DNA of 10,889 bases, from contig JAUYQT010000174.1 of assembly GCA_030697085.1 (NCBI GenBank), positions 1 to 10,889 of the forward strand, written 5' to 3'. The DNA comes from Azonexus sp. (GTDB lineage Bacteria > Pseudomonadota > Gammaproteobacteria > Burkholderiales > Rhodocyclaceae). Both the position numbers and the translations under genes were made by a program. Positions 8,198-10,889 of the stretch are shown one piece after another. Position 1 is the first letter of the stretch. The number at the start of each line of letters is the position of its first letter. Under the pieces are notes generated by a model. That model was not told where the DNA came from, made no database searches, and saw only the letters and a list, made by a program, of their open reading frames with translations.

Positions 8198-8653
8198 ATG
8201 AAACGCTGCCTTTACCTCGCGCTGATCACCGGCAATCTGGCCAGCCTTGGCTGTGCGGCACAACCCGCCGGGAGCGCCCCGGCGGCCCCGGCAGAATCCG
8301 CCAAAGAAGCCTTGAGCTGCCTGGCACCAAGCAACTGTGTCAATTCGCTGGACGATTATTCCAGCTTGCCACCACTGCGCTTTGTCGGTTCGGCGGCCGA
8401 CGGCAAGGCACGCTTGATGAAGACGCTGGCCGCCTTCCCCGAGGCCCGTGTGGTCAGCAATGAAGCCCTGCAGGTAGAGGCTGTTTTCACCACCCGCCTC
8501 GGCTTCCGCGATCAAGTCCTGTTCCGCATCGACGCGGCGGGGCAACGCATCGATTTTCGCTCGCGCTCCAACGTCGGCCTCTACGATTTCGGCAAGAATC
8601 GCTCACGCATGCGGGAGTTCACTGCCCGCTTCGAGAAGGAATCCGTGCAATGA
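8198..8653 (+). CDS. DUF1499 domain-containing protein, probably exported
   Basis: From the ATG at 8198 the product is 151 residues; from the alternative ATG at 8177 it is 158. The N-terminus (MKRCLYLALITGNLASLGC) is a short basic and hydrophobic export signal. The Cys after SLG may be a lipidation site, but the lipobox is imperfect (Ser at -3), so soluble periplasmic is also possible. An Ala/Pro-rich linker follows. The rest is DUF1499: CLAPSNCVNS near the start, the central PLRFVG, then GFRDQVLFRID and RSRSNVGLYDFGKNRSRM, corresponding to the family's conserved 'NCV.S' and 'RSaSR.G..D.G.NR.R' blocks. The family has no established function. The gene directly follows the helicase in the same frame (TAA then ATG), so the two are probably co-transcribed. 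The upstream 7 codons are kept as an alternative start. Confidence 0.85.
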   Translation: MKRCLYLALITGNLASLGCAAQPAGSAPAAPAESAKEALSCLAPSNCVNSLDDYSSLPPLRFVGSAADGKARLMKTLAAFPEARVVSNEALQVEAVFTTRLGFRDQVLFRIDAAGQRIDFRSRSNVGLYDFGKNRSRMREFTARFEKESVQ

Positions 8654-8705
8654 ACGGGAATGCTGCGACTACCAAAGCAACTGCCGGGGTCGACAACTCG
8701 TCTGA

Positions 8706-8972
8706 CGCAGGAGGGTCAATCGGATCGACAATCTGAAATACCTCATTGTCGAGTGTACTTTTTCCAATCGCGAGCACCGCCTGGCGATGGTTTCCAAGCA
8801 CCTCTGCCCCGATCTGCTGGCCGCTGAGCTGCAGAAGCTCTACCACAGGTGCGAAATCCACATTACTCATCTGAAGCCCGGACAGATCGAATTGACCATG
8901 GCAGAAATCGAGGGCGATCTCGGCAACTTCGAGCCCCGAATGCTGCAGAACAATCAGGTCTTCGAATTTTAG
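8706..8972 (+). pseudogene. 3' remnant of an MBL-fold class-II cAMP phosphodiesterase-like gene
   Basis: This frame is open from just after a TGA at 8703-8705 to TAG at 8970-8972. From about 8718 it reads like the C-terminus of the metallo-beta-lactamase-fold class-II 3',5'-cyclic nucleotide phosphodiesterase family: IDNLKYLIVECTFSNREHR, then SKHLCPDLLAAELQKL, then THLKPGQIE and the closing NNQVFEF. The His of ITHLKPG is the expected last metal ligand. All earlier metal-binding motifs (HxHxDH and so on) are absent, because the sequence before 8712 is unrelated. Family-like residues begin well before the only Met (8787), so the 61-residue reading from that Met is not a natural gene. An AGGAGG at 8709-8714 is not followed by a usable ATG, GTG or TTG. 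I infer a deletion or rearrangement remnant with a breakpoint near 8710. The clean reading frame suggests the loss is fairly recent. Confidence 0.75.
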
Positions 8973-8984
8973 CCAGTTCAGCAA

Positions 8985-9014
8985 AAAGCCCCATCGTTTT
9001 GGTGATGGGGCTTT
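8985..9014 (-). terminator. intrinsic terminator between converging genes
   Basis: AAAGCCCCATC (8985-8995) pairs perfectly with GATGGGGCTTT (9004-9014) around an 8-base loop, giving an 11-bp stem. On the minus strand the GC-rich stem is followed by TTTTTGC, a proper U-tract, so it suits the antitoxin transcript ending at 9100. On the plus strand only the stem's own TTT is available. It also ends the reading direction of the phosphodiesterase remnant, whose stop lies 12 bases before it, so it may once have served as a two-way terminator. Confidence 0.8.
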
Positions 9015-9060
9015 GAGGGCAATTCAGGGAGAAGATCAGGAAACCGTGGTCTGTCCCAGG

Positions 9061-9094
9061 GTTTTTTGGCCCCCCTGTTTTTTGCAGTTTTTTG
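9061..9094. repeat. three GTTTTTTG octamers in 34 bases
   Basis: GTTTTTTG occurs at 9061-9068, 9077-9084 and 9087-9094, starts 16 and 10 bases apart, with a C-run between the first two. The first also lies in a small CAGGG/CCCTG hairpin (9057-9061 with 9073-9077) that is followed by T6 on the plus strand, a weak terminator-like shape. Phased A-tracts can bend DNA. The rest of 9015-9099 shows no gene or recognisable site. Confidence 0.5.
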
Positions 9095-9099
9095 AATAT

Positions 9100-9435
9100 C
9101 TAATGCAGCGCAGCCAAGGCTGCCTCTGGCGCCTTGTCCAGCACCCTGAGCAGGGCTTTGGCAGCACCGGTGGGGCAACGCTTGCCCTGTTCCCAGTTGC
9201 GGATTGTATCGAGCGAAACATCAATACACTCGGAGAACTCTGCCTGGCTCAAGCCTAGACGCTTGCGCACTCGCCGTGCGAACTTGGCTGCATCCTGCAT
9301 GGCCTCTGCCTTATCAGCGGCTTGCTGAAAAGCAATATCAGTTTCAGTGGTAGCCGCTACGCGAGCAGGGTCGATACGACCTTTTGCCAGCGAAGCCGGA
9401 ACGGCGGGATCAATCGTCACGCGTACTGTCTTCAT
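9100..9435 (-). CDS. Xre-family HTH antitoxin paired with a BrnT-type toxin
   Basis: A 111-residue protein starting MKTVRVTIDP. The N-terminal ~45 residues are acidic and probably contact the toxin. Residues 55-85 form a helix-turn-helix (RKRLGLSQAEF, then VSLDTIRNWEQGKRCP), which should bind the operon's own promoter. The C-terminus is a short helical tail (AAKALLRVLDKAPEAALAALH). The start at 9435 has AGAGG 9 bases upstream. A longer reading to 9531 is open but runs through the toxin's 3' coding sequence in another frame. Its first 26 bases overlap the 3' end of the toxin gene (9410-9435), the usual toxin-first order of BrnT modules. Known BrnA antitoxins often carry a ribbon-helix-helix/DUF4415 domain, so this Xre-partnered version is the variant seen here. 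It appears intact, and an 11-bp hairpin terminator follows. Confidence 0.88.
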   Translation of the reverse strand: MKTVRVTIDPAVPASLAKGRIDPARVAATTETDIAFQQAADKAEAMQDAAKFARRVRKRLGLSQAEFSECIDVSLDTIRNWEQGKRCPTGAAKALLRVLDKAPEAALAALH

Positions 9436-9689
9436 AGTGTCTGACCTCTCGTTGGTTAGCTTTGCGCGCCGAGATGATGCGCATTGCGTCATGCCGTGGA
9501 GTGTAGACCACCACGAGCAAACGCTGTTCAATCTTACCCAATGCTGATGCGATCTTCGCCATAGCTGTGCCTGGCGCCGGCATGAACAAGGCGATCCGGA
9601 TCGAAGAAGACTCTGGCAGCGTAAGCGAAATCAAACCCGCGCTCCAGGAAGCACGCCTCGCTCTTGGCTTCATCCCATTCAAAATTCAT
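9410..9689 (-). pseudogene. brnT: BrnT-family toxin gene with a +1 frameshift
   Basis: The first reading starts at the ATG 9689-9687 with MNFEWDEAKSEACFLERGFD and continues 51 codons through VFFDPDRLV and SYGEDRISIG. It then hits TAA (9536-9534) directly after GGG (9539-9537). Skipping one G restores the family sequence in the next frame: KIEQRLLVVVYTPRHD, then MRIISARKANQRE and VRHYE, ending at TGA (9412-9410). The repaired product is 92 residues, the normal BrnT length. BrnT is a RelE-fold ribonuclease that blocks translation. As written, the product lacks its C-terminal half with the conserved RIISARKA segment and should be inactive. A sequencing error at G3, a real null mutation, or +1 recoding are the options; I favour the first two. 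No good Shine-Dalgarno precedes the start, and the upstream side runs into the IS within about 35 bases, so its promoter may also be affected. Confidence 0.85.
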
Positions 9690-9748
9690 GGCTTGAGTGT
9701 AGTAGTCAGTCAACGTAGAGCATACTGACGCCTGGCATATTTAATGCA

Positions 9749-9778
9749 TCTTCTGAGGCTACCGTAACCCTCAGAAGA
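9749..9778 (+). promoter_or_regulatory. hairpin just upstream of the IS630 transposase start
   Basis: TCTTCTGAGG (9749-9758) and CCTCAGAAGA (9769-9778) form a perfect 10-bp stem with a 10-base loop, ending 5 bases before the ATG at 9784. It covers the AGAAGA that could act as a weak Shine-Dalgarno. In a transcript entering from outside, this stem would form and could hide the start. Several IS families use such structures to avoid activation by neighbouring genes; its use here is inferred. An overlapping alternative pairing (GCATCTT 9746-9752 with AAGATGC 9781-9787) would include the ATG itself. Confidence 0.5.
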
Positions 9779-9783
9779 CGAAG

Positions 9784-10889
9784 ATGCCCGCCATAAAATA
9801 CCGAGTGAGTTTGTCAAAGACAGAAATCGAGCAGCTGGAAGGCATGCTGCGCAAGGGAAAGAGCGCTGCGCGTGCGCAAACACGAGCGCGAATTTTGTTA
9901 AAGGCAGCATCTGGCTGCAAGGATGATGAAATTATGAACGCGCTGGCAGTATCTGCCGGCATGGTCGGCAAGACCCGGCAAAGATGTGTTGAAGAAGGTG
10001 TCGATGCCGCGTTACAAGATCGACCCCGGCCAGGGCAAGTGCCAAAGTTGAGTGAGCGGCAATGCGCTCAGGTGATTGCCATCGCTTGTACGCCAGCACC
10101 GGAGGGACACGACCACTGGACCTTACGTCTTTTGGCGGGCAAGGTGGTGGAGTTGGGTTATGCCGAGTCGTTCAGTCACGAAGCGGTTCGCCGACTTTTA
10201 AAAAAACACGCTCAAACCTTGGCAGCAACGTGAATGGTGTATTCCCGAGGTCGGCGCTGACTTCGTTGCAGCCATGGAAGACGTACTGGATCTCTACGAA
10301 GCGCCCTATGATCCGATGCGTCCCGTCGTCTGCTTCGATGAAAGCCCGAAACAACTCATTGCCGAGGTACGTGACCCCATCCCAGTGAGGCCGGGCGAAC
10401 CTGCCCGATATGATGTCGAATATCAACGCATGGGGGTGCGCAATTTGATGGTGATGTGCGAACCCAAGCAAGGCTGGCGTGATGTCCTGATCATGGAGCG
10501 CCGCACCAAAATCGACTTTGCCCATTGCATGAAGCATCTGGCAGCGTGTTACCCCGAAGCTGAAGTCATCCGGGTGGTGCTGGATAATCTCAACACGCAC
10601 AAGACCGCTTCACTCTACGAAGCATTCCCGCCTGAAGAGGCGCGAGCTCTGGCGCGGAAGTTGGAATTTCATTACACCCCGAAACACGGTAGTTGGCTCA
10701 ATGTTGCTGAGATTGAGATCGCAGTCCTTTCGAACATGTGCCTGTCGCAACGTATCCCGGATGAATCAACCCTTTGCCGGGTTGTAGAGGCCAATGTACG
10801 TGAGCGCAATCACAAGGCGGCTGCAGTCAAATGGAAATTCACCACGCAAGATGCTCGTCGTAAACTTGCTCGACTCTATCCGCTAGTTC
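9784..10889 (+). pseudogene. IS630-family transposase, split by a frame change at an A7 run; 3' end outside window
   Basis: The first frame runs from the ATG at 9784 (MPAIKYRVSLSKTEIEQLEG) for 149 codons to TGA at 10231-10233. It holds the N-terminal helix-turn-helix domains, with ARAQTRARILL and RPRPGQVPKLSERQ typical of the family. At the A-run 10200-10206 the family sequence moves to the +1 frame: NTLKPWQQREWCIPEV and onward, open to the window edge at ARLYPLV, probably a few codons from the natural stop. The second frame holds the RNase H-like catalytic domain with D in CFDESPKQ (10337-10339), D in VLDNLNTHK (10583-10585) and E in NVAEIEIA (10709-10711), plus YTPKHGSWLN. The DDE triad is therefore intact. 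Family members usually read L-K-K-N-x-L-K-P-W here, so nine A would fit best and two may have been lost. Either it is inactive or it depends on slippage at A7. Confidence 0.85.

Larger units (their letters stand above)
9725..10889 (+). mobile_element. IS630-family insertion sequence, left part (runs off the window)
   Basis: The element is identified by its transposase, which continues to the window edge. The left end is not fixed. It must lie between the toxin start (9689) and the transposase ATG (9784); I place it near 9725 because the family inserts at TA and a TA is at 9723-9724. The right terminal inverted repeat lies outside the window, so the ends cannot be paired. The noncoding left end contains a 10-bp hairpin. 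The IS lies head-to-head with the toxin-antitoxin pair. Confidence 0.7.

Noticed and set aside
3962..8653. Helicase plus neighbour as an anti-phage defence system
   Set aside because: The motor is SNF2-like but no methylase, nuclease, phospholipase or other effector is nearby, and DUF1499 is an exported protein; there is no positive evidence.
8787..8972. Independent 61-residue gene from the ATG at 8787
   Set aside because: Family-like residues continue upstream of this Met, so it is an internal Met of a truncated gene.
9061..9094. CRISPR-like array
   Set aside because: The repeats are only 8 bases with 8- and 2-base gaps and no cas genes; simple T-tracts explain them.
9100..9531. 143-residue version of the antitoxin
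   Set aside because: The 32 extra codons are the toxin's 3' coding sequence read in the wrong frame; the start at 9435 has its own AGAGG and gives the usual beginning MKTVRVTIDP.
9410..9682. Intact 90-residue minus-strand gene with a TTG start
   Set aside because: Only its last part matches BrnT; the first ~49 codons are out of frame with the BrnT N-terminus found from 9689.
10062..10388. 108-residue plus-strand ORF as the product of a standard -1 frameshift on the A7 run
   Set aside because: After the run this frame gives no transposase-like sequence and ends early; the DDE domain is in the other alternative frame.

Overview
The window looks like a chromosomal segment from a betaproteobacterium, most plausibly a Rhodocyclales member close to Dechloromonas or Azonexus. 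This rests on the high-GC coding style, the kinds of genes present and the protein wording; it is inferred from memory of these families, not from a search.

Layout. (1) Positions 1-2342: the 3' end of a BON-domain envelope protein gene, a small four-helix membrane protein (DUF6394-like), and a two-TM potassium channel subunit with two cytoplasmic RCK/TrkA modules. All three are on + and closely spaced. The small protein and the channel gene are only 9 bases apart, and the channel's ribosome-binding site overlaps the upstream stop codon. (2) 2343-3844: a 122-base spacer with a perfect 14-bp palindrome, then a DUF389 membrane protein. (3) 3845-8653: a short leader with a 10-bp inverted repeat that includes a start codon, a 1404-residue SNF2-family helicase/translocase with a large unassigned N-terminal part, and, directly after its stop codon, a small exported DUF1499 protein. 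(4) 8654-9099: a decayed spacer with the last ~86 codons of a metallo-beta-lactamase-fold class-II cyclic nucleotide phosphodiesterase, a strong hairpin terminator and a cluster of three GTTTTTTG octamers. (5) 9100-9689, minus strand: a BrnT-type toxin gene broken by one extra G, overlapping an intact Xre/HTH antitoxin gene. (6) About 9725 to the right edge: the left part of an IS630-family insertion sequence, whose transposase is split between two frames at an A7 run but keeps all three DDE residues.

The left 8.6 kb reads as stable, intact chromosome: ion-channel and envelope functions, then a helicase/DUF1499 pair. The right 2.2 kb reads as an accessory or decaying junction: a gene remnant, a damaged toxin-antitoxin pair and an IS, with three disrupted genes in a row. 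Both frameshifts are at homopolymers (G3 and A7), so assembly error must be excluded before either is taken as biology. I found no convincing new multi-gene system. The best leads are the translationally coupled DUF6394/channel pair, the structured start of the large helicase gene, and the state of the toxin-antitoxin locus next to the IS.
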